The notes beneath the pieces are model-generated. The model was not told where the DNA came from and ran no database searches. It saw nothing but the letters and a program-made list of their open reading frames with translations. Both the position numbers and the translations under genes were made by a program. Source: Allorhizobium borbori (GTDB lineage: Bacteria > Pseudomonadota > Alphaproteobacteria > Rhizobiales > Rhizobiaceae). From it: 64,000 nt of DNA. Shown in pieces: positions 34,950-43,772 of this stretch. Every line of letters starts with the position of its first letter. Positions within the stretch are counted from its first letter, which is position 1. The stretch spans positions 62,001 through 126,000 of the forward strand of contig NZ_JACIDU010000014.1 of the NCBI RefSeq assembly GCF_014196535.1, given 5' to 3'.

Positions 34950-36065
34950 TCAGGCCAGGGCCGGATAGTCCGTGTAGCCCTTGGCGCCGCCACCATAGAG
35001 CGTTGCGGCATCCAGTCCATTGAGCGGCGCCTTTTCCTTCAGGCGGCGCACCAGATCGGGATTAGCGATGAAGGGACGGCCAAAGGAGACGAGGTCGGCA
35101 TAGCCGCTCTCGACGGCATGGGCCGCTGCTTCGCCCGTGTAGCCATTGTTCACCAGCCACGCTGCCTTGCCGCCGGCATTGCGGTAGGCGGCCTTGAGTG
35201 CGACGTAGTCGAAAGCGCTGTCGCCCTGCTGGAAGTCGCGTGCACCGCCGGTCTGACCTTCAACGACATGGATGAAAGCAAGGCCAAGCGGGGCAAGGCG
35301 CTCTACCGCGCGATTGAACAACGGCTGCGGCTGGTTGTCTTCCACATCGTTGGAGGGCGTGACCGGCGAAATGCGGATGCCGGTGCGACCGCCGCCGATT
35401 TCCTTTGCCACGGCTTCAGCCACCTCGAACAGGAAGCGGGTGCGGTTCTCGATGGAGCCACCATAGGCGTCCGTGCGGTGGTTGGAACTGGAACGCAGGA
35501 ACTGGTCAATCAGATAGCCGTTGGCGGCGTGAATTTCGACGCCGTCAAAACCGGCCTCGTCAACGGCGGCGCGAGCGGCCTTGCGGTAATCTTCCAGAAT
35601 GCCGGGAATTTCATCGAGCGCGAGCGCACGGGGTGCCGAGGTTTCCACGAAGCCGCCGGTGCCGTCCGGATTGATGACATAGGTCTTCGACTTGGCCGTG
35701 ATGGCTGAAGGCGCAACCGGCTGTCCGCCATTGGGCTGAAGGCTGGTGTGGGAGATGCGGCCGACATGCCAGATCTGGGCGACGATCTTGCCGCCGGCGG
35801 CGTGCACGGCATCCGTGACCTTGCGCCAGCCGGCCAGCGATTCCGGCTTGTAGAGGCCGGGCACATCCGCATAACCCTGCCCCTGCTGCGTGATCGGCGT
35901 CCCTTCCGAGACAAGCAGGCCGGCGCTGGCGCGTTGCGTATAATAGGTGGCCGTCAAATCGCCCGGAACGGCGTTCGGCGAACGGTTGCGGGTGAGCGGC
36001 GCCATGACAATGCGGTTGGTCAGCGCGATATCGCCAATGGTGACGGGCTCGAAAAGTGTGCTCAT
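34950..36065 (-). CDS. nemA: alkene reductase, old yellow enzyme family (NemA-like)
   Basis: A 371-residue FMN-dependent flavoprotein that reduces activated alkenes, N-ethylmaleimide or nitro compounds. A TIM-barrel runs throughout. The N-terminal FMN-binding segment IVMAPLTRNRSPN, the substrate-binding His/Asn in VEIHAANGYLIDQFL, and the C-terminal phosphate-binding segment (ADLVSFGRPFIANPDL) are clear. It lies 36 bases downstream of an ArsR-type regulator gene on the same strand, which suggests electrophile-controlled expression. Confidence 0.95.
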   Translation of the reverse strand: MSTLFEPVTIGDIALTNRIVMAPLTRNRSPNAVPGDLTATYYTQRASAGLLVSEGTPITQQGQGYADVPGLYKPESLAGWRKVTDAVHAAGGKIVAQIWHVGRISHTSLQPNGGQPVAPSAITAKSKTYVINPDGTGGFVETSAPRALALDEIPGILEDYRKAARAAVDEAGFDGVEIHAANGYLIDQFLRSSSNHRTDAYGGSIENRTRFLFEVAEAVAKEIGGGRTGIRISPVTPSNDVEDNQPQPLFNRAVERLAPLGLAFIHVVEGQTGGARDFQQGDSAFDYVALKAAYRNAGGKAAWLVNNGYTGEAAAHAVESGYADLVSFGRPFIANPDLVRRLKEKAPLNGLDAATLYGGGAKGYTDYPALA

Positions 36066-36101
36066 GGGAATGTCCTTTTGAACAGGCAGTTGGGAGCGGG
36101 A

Positions 36102-36395
36102 TCAGATGTCCTGCGACATGCGTTGCAGGAAAGCGTCGATGACGGCGTCATTGCGCTTGTAGAAAACCCATTGGCCGACCTTGCGGGTGGTCACGAGGCC
36201 AGCCTTTTGGAGTTGGGCCAGATGGGTGGAGACGGTGGATTGCGACAGGCCGCAGCGCTCGAACTGGCGGGCGCAGACACCCATTTCCAGCGGGTGTTCC
36301 TGCCCGGTGAAATGAAGCTTCGGCTCCTTCAGCCACTTCAGCATTTCAACCCGGGCGGGATGAGCGAGTGCCTTGAGAATTTCGTCGCGGTCCAT
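36102..36395 (-). CDS. ArsR-family regulator of nemA (predicted)
   Basis: A 97-residue winged-helix protein (KALAHPARVEMLKWL; recognition helix LSQSTVSTHLAQLQKAG; wing GQWVFYKRN). C41 and C48 lie in helix alpha-3/turn just before the recognition helix, near the metal-binding cysteines of ArsR, but the classical CxC-type motif is missing. Given the old yellow enzyme gene downstream, thiol-based sensing of electrophiles is a plausible alternative to metals. A near-perfect palindrome precedes the gene and overlaps its leader, which points to autoregulation. Confidence 0.9.
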   Translation of the reverse strand: MDRDEILKALAHPARVEMLKWLKEPKLHFTGQEHPLEMGVCARQFERCGLSQSTVSTHLAQLQKAGLVTTRKVGQWVFYKRNDAVIDAFLQRMSQDI

Positions 36396-36405
36396 CGGTT
36401 TTCCT

Positions 36406-36438
36406 ATATCGAGAATTCACGATATTTGAATTTACGAT
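36406..36438. promoter_or_regulatory. candidate ArsR operator with repeated half-site
   Basis: A 20-bp palindrome ATATCG-A-GAATTC-A-CGATAT (36406-36425) lies 11 bases upstream of the ArsR start. One arm recurs as a direct repeat: GAATTCACGAT (36413-36423) and GAATTTACGAT (36428-36438), in 15-bp register. This looks like a regulator-binding region controlling the ArsR-nemA unit. Confidence 0.6.
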
Positions 36439-36500
36439 GATCGATGTGGTGGGGCCGCATTGCGTCTTCAAGAGGGAGAGCGCCGAAATCTGAAAAAGGC
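36439..36500. other. spacer between ArsR operator and small RNA
   Basis: A short stretch separating the ArsR promoter from the terminator of the first small RNA. No further element is visible. Confidence 0.4.
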
Positions 36501-36614
36501 AAAAAAAGAGGGCCACTGGAAACCAGGGCCCTTTTCAAGTTTGAAGGTCTGTGACCTCCAGAGGGGAACAGCTGCTGCGGCGACATTGGGAGAAGGTCGC
36601 CATGTGCATCAGCT
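36501..36614 (-). ncRNA. abcR: AbcR-family (alpha-r15) small RNA, copy 1
   Basis: A 114-nt predicted transcript on the reverse strand. It starts AGCTGATGCA about seven bases after a -10 element and ends in a Rho-independent terminator (GGGCC...GGCCC followed by U7). It is nearly identical over its 3' two-thirds to the second copy at 36714-36830. Its 5' hairpin (GGCGAC/GTCGCC) exposes CUCCCA in the loop, an anti-Shine-Dalgarno motif known from AbcR RNAs; a UUCCCCUC segment is shared by both copies. Position (between an ArsR and an LsrB-type LysR gene), tandem arrangement and size match the AbcR1/AbcR2 pair of Rhizobiales, which repress ABC-transporter and uptake genes with Hfq. Boundaries are inferred, not measured. 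Confidence 0.88.
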
Positions 36615-36620
36615 GGGTGC

Positions 36621-36649
36621 GATATGATGGTTTTTTGGGCAGAACACAA
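36621..36649 (-). promoter_or_regulatory. promoter of AbcR copy 1
   Basis: On the reverse strand, TTGTGT (36649-36644), a 17-base spacer and CATATC (36626-36621). The same arrangement precedes copy 2. Confidence 0.7.
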
Positions 36650-36660
36650 TGCATTTTTGT

Positions 36661-36674
36661 GCATGTCTGCCATG
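36661..36674 (-). promoter_or_regulatory. conserved box upstream of AbcR copy 1 promoter
   Basis: CATGGCAGACATGC on the reverse strand, 11 bases upstream of the -35 element. It matches 11 of 14 positions of the box before copy 2 at the same distance. It is a candidate binding site for the adjacent LsrB/VtlR-like activator. Confidence 0.5.
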
Positions 36675-36713
36675 CGTAATCGAATTATTTACCGACTGGA
36701 CAAAATCATAGGC

Positions 36714-36830
36714 AAAAAAAGAGGGCCACTGGAGACCAGGGCCCTTTTCAAGTTTTGAAGGTCTATAACCTCCAGAGGGGAACAGCTGCTGCGGTGGAAC
36801 CGGCCTAAGCCGCCACGCGATGCATCAGCT
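36714..36830 (-). ncRNA. abcR: AbcR-family (alpha-r15) small RNA, copy 2
   Basis: A 117-nt predicted transcript on the reverse strand with the same start (AGCTGATGCA), the same central GCAGCAGCTGTTCCCCTCTG segment and the same terminator plus U7 as copy 1. The 5' stem-loop differs: a GTGG/CCAC-closed hairpin without the CUCCCA loop. Thus the two sister RNAs probably share some targets and differ in others, as known for AbcR1 and AbcR2. Assignment to AbcR1 or AbcR2 by name is not possible here. Confidence 0.88.
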
Positions 36831-36836
36831 ATGGGG

Positions 36837-36865
36837 GATATGGTGCCGCAGGTCTGCTTTCACAA
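36837..36865 (-). promoter_or_regulatory. promoter of AbcR copy 2
   Basis: On the reverse strand, TTGTGA (36865-36860), a 17-base spacer and CATATC (36842-36837). Confidence 0.7.
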
Positions 36866-36876
36866 TAGTTAAAAGC

Positions 36877-36890
36877 GCAAACCTGCCATG
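36877..36890 (-). promoter_or_regulatory. conserved box upstream of AbcR copy 2 promoter
   Basis: CATGGCAGGTTTGC on the reverse strand, again 11 bases upstream of the -35 element. Confidence 0.5.
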
Positions 36891-36972
36891 TGGAATTCGC
36901 ATGTCTTCTGGATTATTTCACCATCTATTCGAATTTTCGAATGAAATTCTCGGTTTAGCGGCTGTATCAGGT

Positions 36973-37869
36973 TTAAAAATTCCAGTTGCGGGCCTTGGCC
37001 ACGATGAAGTCCCGGAAGGCTTTCAACTTGGCAGCATTCTTCATTTCGTCCGGATAGCAGAAATACGTGTCGAACGAGGGTACGTCAGCACTGGTGAAGA
37101 GCTGGAGAAGGCCGGGGTCGCGACCGACAATGTAGTCCGGCAGCATGGCGATGCCGATTCCCAAAAGGCAGGCGCGCTTCACGGACGTGAGGCTGTTGAT
37201 CTGCAGGATGGGCGTGCGGGGATTGTCGGAGGTGCGGCCTGCGGTTTCCAGCCAGTTCAGGTCCATCAGATAGCCGGGGGCGAGTTCGCCGAAGGTGATG
37301 ATCTTGTGATTGTCGAGATCCTCGATCGACTGCGGTTCGCCGTAGCGGTTCACATAGGAGGGGGCCGCATAAACATGCATGTGCACGGTGAAGAGCTTGC
37401 GCTGGATGAGGTCCGATTGCAGTGGCTGGCGCAGCCGGATGGCGCAATCGGCGTGGCGCATGTTCACGTCCAGTTCCTCATTGTCGAGGATGAGCTGGAT
37501 CTGCATGTCCGGATGAAGCTGGAGAAACTCCTGAATCTTGTCGGTCAACCAACCCTGACCGAGACCGACCGTGGTGGTCACGCGCAGGCGGCCGCTCGGC
37601 TTTTCGGTGTTTTCCGTCAGTTGCACGCGAACCGATTCGAGCTTCAGCAACACATCATGGGCCGTGCGGTAAAGCAATTCGCCCTGTTCGGTCAGGATCA
37701 GGCCGCGCGCATGGCGGTGGAAGAGCTTGATGCCCACATCCTGTTCCAGCGCGCTGACCTGGCGGCTTATGGCAGATTGCGACAGATGCAGCTTTTCGGC
37801 CGCATGGGTGAACGAACCAGCCTCCGCCGCGGCGTGGAAGATACGCAGCTTGTCCCAGTCCAAAGGCAT
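36973..37869 (-). CDS. lsrB: LysR-family regulator, LsrB/VtlR type
   Basis: A 298-residue LysR protein. The N-terminal winged helix (about 5-63: WDKLRIFHAAAEAGSFTHAAEKL, SQSAISRQVSALE) is followed by an effector domain (about 92-298). It sits next to trxB, lrp and the AbcR RNAs, exactly where Sinorhizobium LsrB and Agrobacterium VtlR are encoded. Those regulators control AbcR RNA expression, LPS or membrane functions and oxidative stress. Cysteines are C142, C234 and C271; in S. meliloti LsrB redox-active cysteines are reported at comparable places (numbering from memory). It probably activates one or both small RNA genes downstream. Confidence 0.92.
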   Translation of the reverse strand: MPLDWDKLRIFHAAAEAGSFTHAAEKLHLSQSAISRQVSALEQDVGIKLFHRHARGLILTEQGELLYRTAHDVLLKLESVRVQLTENTEKPSGRLRVTTTVGLGQGWLTDKIQEFLQLHPDMQIQLILDNEELDVNMRHADCAIRLRQPLQSDLIQRKLFTVHMHVYAAPSYVNRYGEPQSIEDLDNHKIITFGELAPGYLMDLNWLETAGRTSDNPRTPILQINSLTSVKRACLLGIGIAMLPDYIVGRDPGLLQLFTSADVPSFDTYFCYPDEMKNAAKLKAFRDFIVAKARNWNF

Positions 37870-37907
37870 TATCGTTCCCCTTTTTATTGTTCAGGCGTCT
37901 TGCGGCA

Positions 37908-38864
<957 letters not shown>

Positions 38865-39113
38865 TTGCGCTTCCTTTCAAGGCACGGCAAAAGAGGCGGG
38901 CTGCGGGGAGGGAAGCAGCCATTCGACCGGGCCTGTATTGACCCTTCATTTAGTGTTTTTCCATGCGTTTATTCAAGATCAGCCTTGCATTTCCAACAAG
39001 GCAATCCACCGACTATTCCACGGTGGGGACATTATATTCCGTCACCGTGTCATATTCTTGCGAATCCCGCCGATTTCGCTCACTCTGGCGGCATCCGAAC
39101 GAGGAACCATGTC

Positions 39114-39578
39114 TTGCGCGCCGAACTCGATGCCATTGATCTCAAGATTTTGCGGGAACTGCAGGCCGATGGCCGCATGACCAATGTGGAGCTGGCCGAG
39201 CGCGTCGGCATCTCGCCGCCGCCGTGCCTGAGGCGTGTGCGCAAGCTGGAAGAGGCTGGCGTGATCGAAGGCTATCACGCAATGTTGAACGCACCGCGGC
39301 TGGGCTACGATCTCGTTGCCTTCTGCATGGTTGGCCTCAAGCACCAGTCCGAAGCCAATCTCAAGGCGTTTGCGGCCGTCACGGCCCAGTGGCAGATCGT
39401 GCGCCAGGCGTGGATGGTGTCGGGCGACAGCGATTTCCTGCTTCATTGCGTTGCCGAGAACCTGACCCGGTTTCAGGATTTCGTCATCGAGGTTCTGACC
39501 GCCAATGAGCATGTCGACACCGTGCGCACGATGCTGACCATCCGTCAGGTCAAGCGTCTGGGGATCGTGGAGATCTGA
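39114..39578 (+). CDS. lrp: Lrp/AsnC-family transcriptional regulator
   Basis: A 154-residue leucine-responsive regulator. The N-terminal HTH (ELDAIDLKILRELQADGRMTNVELAERVGISPPPCLRRV) is followed by a RAM/AsnC effector domain (about 70-150). The start is TTG 39114 with GAGGAA eight bases upstream; the open frame extends far upstream through the antisense of trxB, but only this start gives the family N-terminus. It is divergent from trxB. In Rhizobiaceae this gene lies beside LPS core genes, as here. Confidence 0.92.
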   Translation: MRAELDAIDLKILRELQADGRMTNVELAERVGISPPPCLRRVRKLEEAGVIEGYHAMLNAPRLGYDLVAFCMVGLKHQSEANLKAFAAVTAQWQIVRQAWMVSGDSDFLLHCVAENLTRFQDFVIEVLTANEHVDTVRTMLTIRQVKRLGIVEI

Positions 39579-40550
39579 TCAGGCCGGATTGCGACGGTCT
39601 TCCAGTGCGCGACGGATTGCGGTGGCGATTTCACGGGTGGTGTTGACCGGCGGATAGTCGCCCTTGGCCTCGGCATCAGGAAAGCGCCCGACCGTCGCGA
39701 TTTCCGACAAGGCCGCAATAAAGCGGTCGATCTTGCGGTGACCGCCGCTCGGGTGGAACACCTGCAGCGGTTTGCCGGTGGAGGCGGCTTCGCCGAGCAT
39801 GTTGGTGGAATCCGCCGTCACGATCACTTCATCCGCCAGAGCCAAATAGGCCAGCAGGGGATTGTCGCCGGTGCCGTTCCAGACGGTGACGTGTGGAAGA
39901 CGGCCAAGCGCTTCGAGCGCGGATTTGAGCGCTGCCGGCGTGCGGCGCGAAGCGGTGATCATGAGTGCGGCACCGGCTGCCTGGCGTGCTTCGAGCCCTT
40001 CCATCAACCGCGTGATGTCGTCTGCTGTGAAGCGATGGTGTCGGCTATCGCCGCCGATGAGGACGGCAAGGCGGGGATGGGGCAGGGCCGCCAGCTCAGC
40101 CGGCGGCAGGTCTCGGAGCGCCGCTATCCTTTCGAGGTCGATACGGTTGGGGGCGGTGATGACGTTCATGACCCGTTTGCCGAAAAGCCGGTCATGCTGC
40201 TGCGCCACGATCAGGTCCGCGCCGTGCCGCTGGGTGCGCGGGTCCTTGAAGCAGACCGTCAGCGTTTCCGGAGAGGCCTTCTTCAATGCGCGCAGATAGG
40301 CAATGGCGCGCCGGCCCGTCGCAAGACAGATATCCGGAAAGGGCGGGGCCAGCGGCGAACCCGGTCTGGAAGGGCGGTCTTTCCAGTCGATCGGCCCGCC
40401 CGGCATGAGAAACGCGAAGGCCGGGCGGGGCGAAACCCGCCGCAGTTCGGGTTCGGCACCGAGTGCCGCCGCCACGCCGATCAGCGGCTGCTCGTCGCCG
40501 GCCTTGCCGTCGGTCAGCACCCAGACGGTGGGAACTGGGCGATCACTCAT
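39579..40550 (-). CDS. ELM1/DUF1022-family protein, predicted glycosyltransferase-like
   Basis: A 323-residue protein of the mitochondrial-fission ELM1 family, which in bacteria is widespread in alphaproteobacteria and resembles GT-B glycosyltransferases. The segments VLTDGKAGDEQPLIGVA, PDICLATGRRAIAYLRALKK and VIVTADSTNMLGEAASTGKPLQVF (nucleotide-sugar-binding-like) are visible. It overlaps the upstream glycosyltransferase gene by four bases (ATGA). A role in LPS or another surface polysaccharide is inferred from context. Confidence 0.88.
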   Translation of the reverse strand: MSDRPVPTVWVLTDGKAGDEQPLIGVAAALGAEPELRRVSPRPAFAFLMPGGPIDWKDRPSRPGSPLAPPFPDICLATGRRAIAYLRALKKASPETLTVCFKDPRTQRHGADLIVAQQHDRLFGKRVMNVITAPNRIDLERIAALRDLPPAELAALPHPRLAVLIGGDSRHHRFTADDITRLMEGLEARQAAGAALMITASRRTPAALKSALEALGRLPHVTVWNGTGDNPLLAYLALADEVIVTADSTNMLGEAASTGKPLQVFHPSGGHRKIDRFIAALSEIATVGRFPDAEAKGDYPPVNTTREIATAIRRALEDRRNPA

Positions 40551-42802
40551 CTTGGCACTGTCCGTGCGAGAACGCGGGTATAGCCGGAAAACTCCTTCTC
40601 CAGCATGGCCTGCGTGGTGAAGTGGGCGAGTACGTTTGCGCGACCGCTGGCGCCCATTTCGGCGCGGCGCGCGGGGTCGGCCAGTGCTTCATCGATGGCG
40701 CTGGCCATGGCGTCGGCATCGCCGGGGGTGACGAGCCAGCCGGTCTTCCCCGGAATGACCGTCTCGCGGCTGCCGCCGTGATCGGTGGCGATGACGGGCA
40801 CGCCCATGGCCTGTGCCTCGATGGCGGCGCGACCGAAGGCTTCCGGGCGGGTGGATGCCGATATGGCCAGATCGGCGGCGGCGAGGACGGCTGGGATATC
40901 GCGCCGGCTTCCGGCGAAATGCACCCGGTCTGCAATGCCAAGGGTTGTGACTTTGGTCTTCAACTCGGCAATCACGTTATCGATGCCGCTGCCGATAAAG
41001 GCGAAATCCACATCCTTGTGGGTGAGCCGTGCAATCGCGTCGACCAGAACAGTGTGACCCTTCCAGCCCGTGATCCGGCCGACCATGACGACCAGCGGAC
41101 GCTCGGAACCACCGAGTTCGGCCCTCACGCGCGCTCGTTGTTCCGCCGAAATCGTCGCGGGGTCGAAAAGCGCCGGTTCGATGCCGCGCGGGGCAACGAC
41201 AATTTGCGCTGCCGGATAACCGTAGACCGAGATGATGTGATCGTGGATGAACAGCGAGTTGGCGATGACGACCGGCGTGCGCAGCATGGCGCTGTTATAA
41301 AAGCGCTTCAGCGCATTGCCGTGACTGTAGACGCCGTGAAATGTCGTGATGTAGTGCGCTTTGCGGCGGGCAAGTTTCAGCGCGATCAAGGCCACCCAGG
41401 CCGGCGCGCGGCTGCGGGCGTGAACGATGTCGATCTGCTCTTCATCGATCAGACGGGCGATCTTGCGGGCGGCTGCGAACATGCCGATGGGTGATTTCGA
41501 GCCGACGGCAATCTGCGCGTGCCTAGCACCCAGCTTCTCGGTCTGTGCCACCAGCGGTCCACCGGCACTGGCGATCCAATTGGCAATGCCTTTTGAGGAG
41601 AGATAGCCGGCCATTTCCACGGCGCTGCGCTCAACGCCGCCATCGCCAAGCGCGGGAAGGAGTTGCAGAATGCGGGGCTTTGCCGTGTTTGTTTGCGGCG
41701 GCAAATAATCGACGAGGCGTTCAGACCAGATTTGAGCGTGTGCCCTTCGTCGGGCATTTTCTCCGAGCCGAGCCCGAAGTTCCGGAGAAGAGAGCAGTGT
41801 CTGCAGCGCTTGCCTGACTGCCGTCGCTTCCTGCCCGTCGCAGATGATGCCGGTTTCGCCATCATGAACGGCGTCGGACGCGCCCCCCTCGCTTCCAGCA
41901 ATCGAGGGCGTACCATACCAGGCGGCTTCGAGATAGACGATGCCGAATCCTTCGACGGAAGAGCCCTCTCTGCGGGCCGGCATGGCGAAAATATCCGAAA
42001 TGGCGTAGAGCGCGGCCTTTTCCGCGTCGGATACACGTCCGTGGAACACAACCGCGTCGCCGACTTCCAGGCGCTGCGCCAGCGATTGCAGCCTCTCCCT
42101 GTCCGGGCCGCTGCCCGCGACATGCAGTTTGATTTGCGGAAAATCCTGACGCAGTGCCGCTACAGCTTCAATAAGCTTGTCTATACCCTTACGCGGTTCC
42201 AGCCTGCACAGGCTCATGATGTTCAAGGCGTCGCCATACCGGGAGCGCAGAGCATCAAGGCGTTCCGGCGAAGGGGCTGGTTGCGGAAGGATGGGAGGCG
42301 TTGCGACACGCAGAACGTTGCGCTGCTGGTAGGGCGCGCATTGCGCAGCGGTGTAGTGCGAATTGGCAACGATCTCATCGGCCTTGGCGAAAGCGCTACG
42401 AATGCGTGCTGCCTTCTTGCCGGAAACCTTGGCCGGGAACTCCATGCCGTGGGCCAAAACGATAACCTTGGCGCCGGCTTGCCGGGCAGCGCCCTTGTCC
42501 AGATACTCCAGACTTTTCCAACTGTCGGCGATGATTACGTCTGCATTACCGCTGCGAATTACGTGTGTGGCGGCGCGCCCCTTGCGCCAGCGCCGCAGTG
42601 GCTTGAAGCCGTCGAAGCGGCGAAGGAGAAAGGGAAATTGGTCGTCCTTGCTGTCCTTGGGGCCATCGGCCAGAACGGTCAGGTTTGTTCCGGCTTCGGC
42701 AAGCGCGTGCGCAAGGCTTCCCATCATGTTCTCGATGCCGCCCACATCGGGTGGAAAGCACTGGGTGAGGATCAGGACGTTACGCTTCTGTATCATAGGC
42801 AT
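40547..42802 (-). CDS. fused double glycosyltransferase (GT4-GT4)
   Basis: A 751-residue protein consisting of two GT-B/GT4 glycosyltransferases in tandem. The first (about 1-375) begins VLILTQCFPPDVGGIENMM and has a retaining EX7E motif in EGFGIVYLE. The second (about 380-751) begins RILQLLPALGDGGVERSAVEMA and has EX7E in EAFGRAAIE. Both look catalytically complete, each near the usual single-domain length, joined by a Pro/Thr linker (PPQTNTAKP). A fusion suggests sequential sugar additions. In S. meliloti the same interval, between lrp and greA, holds LPS core genes (from memory), so LPS core assembly is the likely role. Confidence 0.92.
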   Translation of the reverse strand: MPMIQKRNVLILTQCFPPDVGGIENMMGSLAHALAEAGTNLTVLADGPKDSKDDQFPFLLRRFDGFKPLRRWRKGRAATHVIRSGNADVIIADSWKSLEYLDKGAARQAGAKVIVLAHGMEFPAKVSGKKAARIRSAFAKADEIVANSHYTAAQCAPYQQRNVLRVATPPILPQPAPSPERLDALRSRYGDALNIMSLCRLEPRKGIDKLIEAVAALRQDFPQIKLHVAGSGPDRERLQSLAQRLEVGDAVVFHGRVSDAEKAALYAISDIFAMPARREGSSVEGFGIVYLEAAWYGTPSIAGSEGGASDAVHDGETGIICDGQEATAVRQALQTLLSSPELRARLGENARRRAHAQIWSERLVDYLPPQTNTAKPRILQLLPALGDGGVERSAVEMAGYLSSKGIANWIASAGGPLVAQTEKLGARHAQIAVGSKSPIGMFAAARKIARLIDEEQIDIVHARSRAPAWVALIALKLARRKAHYITTFHGVYSHGNALKRFYNSAMLRTPVVIANSLFIHDHIISVYGYPAAQIVVAPRGIEPALFDPATISAEQRARVRAELGGSERPLVVMVGRITGWKGHTVLVDAIARLTHKDVDFAFIGSGIDNVIAELKTKVTTLGIADRVHFAGSRRDIPAVLAAADLAISASTRPEAFGRAAIEAQAMGVPVIATDHGGSRETVIPGKTGWLVTPGDADAMASAIDEALADPARRAEMGASGRANVLAHFTTQAMLEKEFSGYTRVLARTVPR

Positions 42803-43019
42803 TTGCGTCCCTCTTGCCGCTTGCTGTGCCTGATTTTTCGCTTTCGCCGGATGGAGTTCCCGGCGCCGGGCATGCGGTTGTCTCGGGCTGCTGTAACAAC
42901 TGTGCCTGTTACTCGCAAGCGTCGCCTTGTCCTGTCGATATGGCGTTGTTCTCGCGATGGCAATTGTTTATGCACGAAGCGAACGGCGTACACGATGCGC
43001 GAAACAAGGAATGTTCGAG
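42803..43019. other. divergent promoter region in polysaccharide island
   Basis: About 215 bases between the divergent double glycosyltransferase gene and the GT8-like gene. It becomes visibly more AT-rich towards the right. No specific element is recognised. Confidence 0.4.
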
Positions 43020-43751
43020 ATGCAAACAATCGTCTGCATGAAGTGGGGAACGCGTTATCCGGCTGAATATACCAACCGGTTGTGGTCGATGATCAAGCGG
43101 AACACCACGCGCCCAACGCGTCTCGTGTGCTTTACGGACGATGGTAATGGCATTTCGGAGGACGTGATCGTTCAGCCGCTTCCTTCCATCAATCTGCCGG
43201 AGCGAGTCATGTGGCTTCCATGGCGTAAACTTTCCATGTGGCAGGCGCCGCTCGCCGATCTTTCGGGTGATGTGCTTTATCTGGATCTGGATGTTGTCAT
43301 CACCGGATCTCTGGATCCCTTCTTCGATTACAAACCGGGAAGTTTCTGTGTTGCAGAAAACTGGACCCAACCGGGCAGTGGAATAGGCAACACATCCATA
43401 TACCGTTGGCATGTCGGTCAGCACACGAATATTTTCGAGCAGTTCAATGCCGATCCGGAAACGGTTCTCAGGAACTACCGCATCGAGCAGCAATACATAT
43501 CGGCGCTTGTGGATGAAATGCAGTTCTGGCCTTCGGAATGGTGTGTAAGTTTCAAGCACACGCTCATGCCGAAATGGCCAATGAACTTTTTCAAATCCGT
43601 GCCGCTTCCCGAAGGCACCAAGGTCGTTGCCTTTACCGGGAAGCCCGACCCGGATGAGGCGGAAATCGGCAAATGGCCGGTCAGTTCCCCGTGGAAGCGA
43701 CTTTACAAGCATGTGAAGCCAACGCCGTGGATTACCGAGCACTGGCGCTAA
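43020..43751 (+). CDS. glycosyltransferase-like protein with DxD motif (GT8-like)
   Basis: A 243-residue protein with a GT-A-type core: TIVCMKWGTRYPAEYTNRLW at the N-terminus, then DVLYLDLDVVITGSLDPFF with a DxD-type motif (DLD) for metal/nucleotide-sugar binding. It is about the length of small rhizobial GT8-like enzymes. The ATG at 43020 has AAGGA nine bases upstream; ATG 43011 is possible. It lies alone on the plus strand inside the polysaccharide island and is convergent with the GT10 gene. Base composition is lower in GC than flanking housekeeping genes. Confidence 0.8.
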   Translation: MQTIVCMKWGTRYPAEYTNRLWSMIKRNTTRPTRLVCFTDDGNGISEDVIVQPLPSINLPERVMWLPWRKLSMWQAPLADLSGDVLYLDLDVVITGSLDPFFDYKPGSFCVAENWTQPGSGIGNTSIYRWHVGQHTNIFEQFNADPETVLRNYRIEQQYISALVDEMQFWPSEWCVSFKHTLMPKWPMNFFKSVPLPEGTKVVAFTGKPDPDEAEIGKWPVSSPWKRLYKHVKPTPWITEHWR

Positions 43752-43772
43752 TTTCCCGATGCAACGGTCATA

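Noticed and set aside
36497-36840. Tandem repeat as a mobile element or REP-type repeat
   Set aside because: Each unit has a promoter, a conserved body and a terminator with a U run on one strand, and lies in the known AbcR position, so paralogous small RNAs explain it better.
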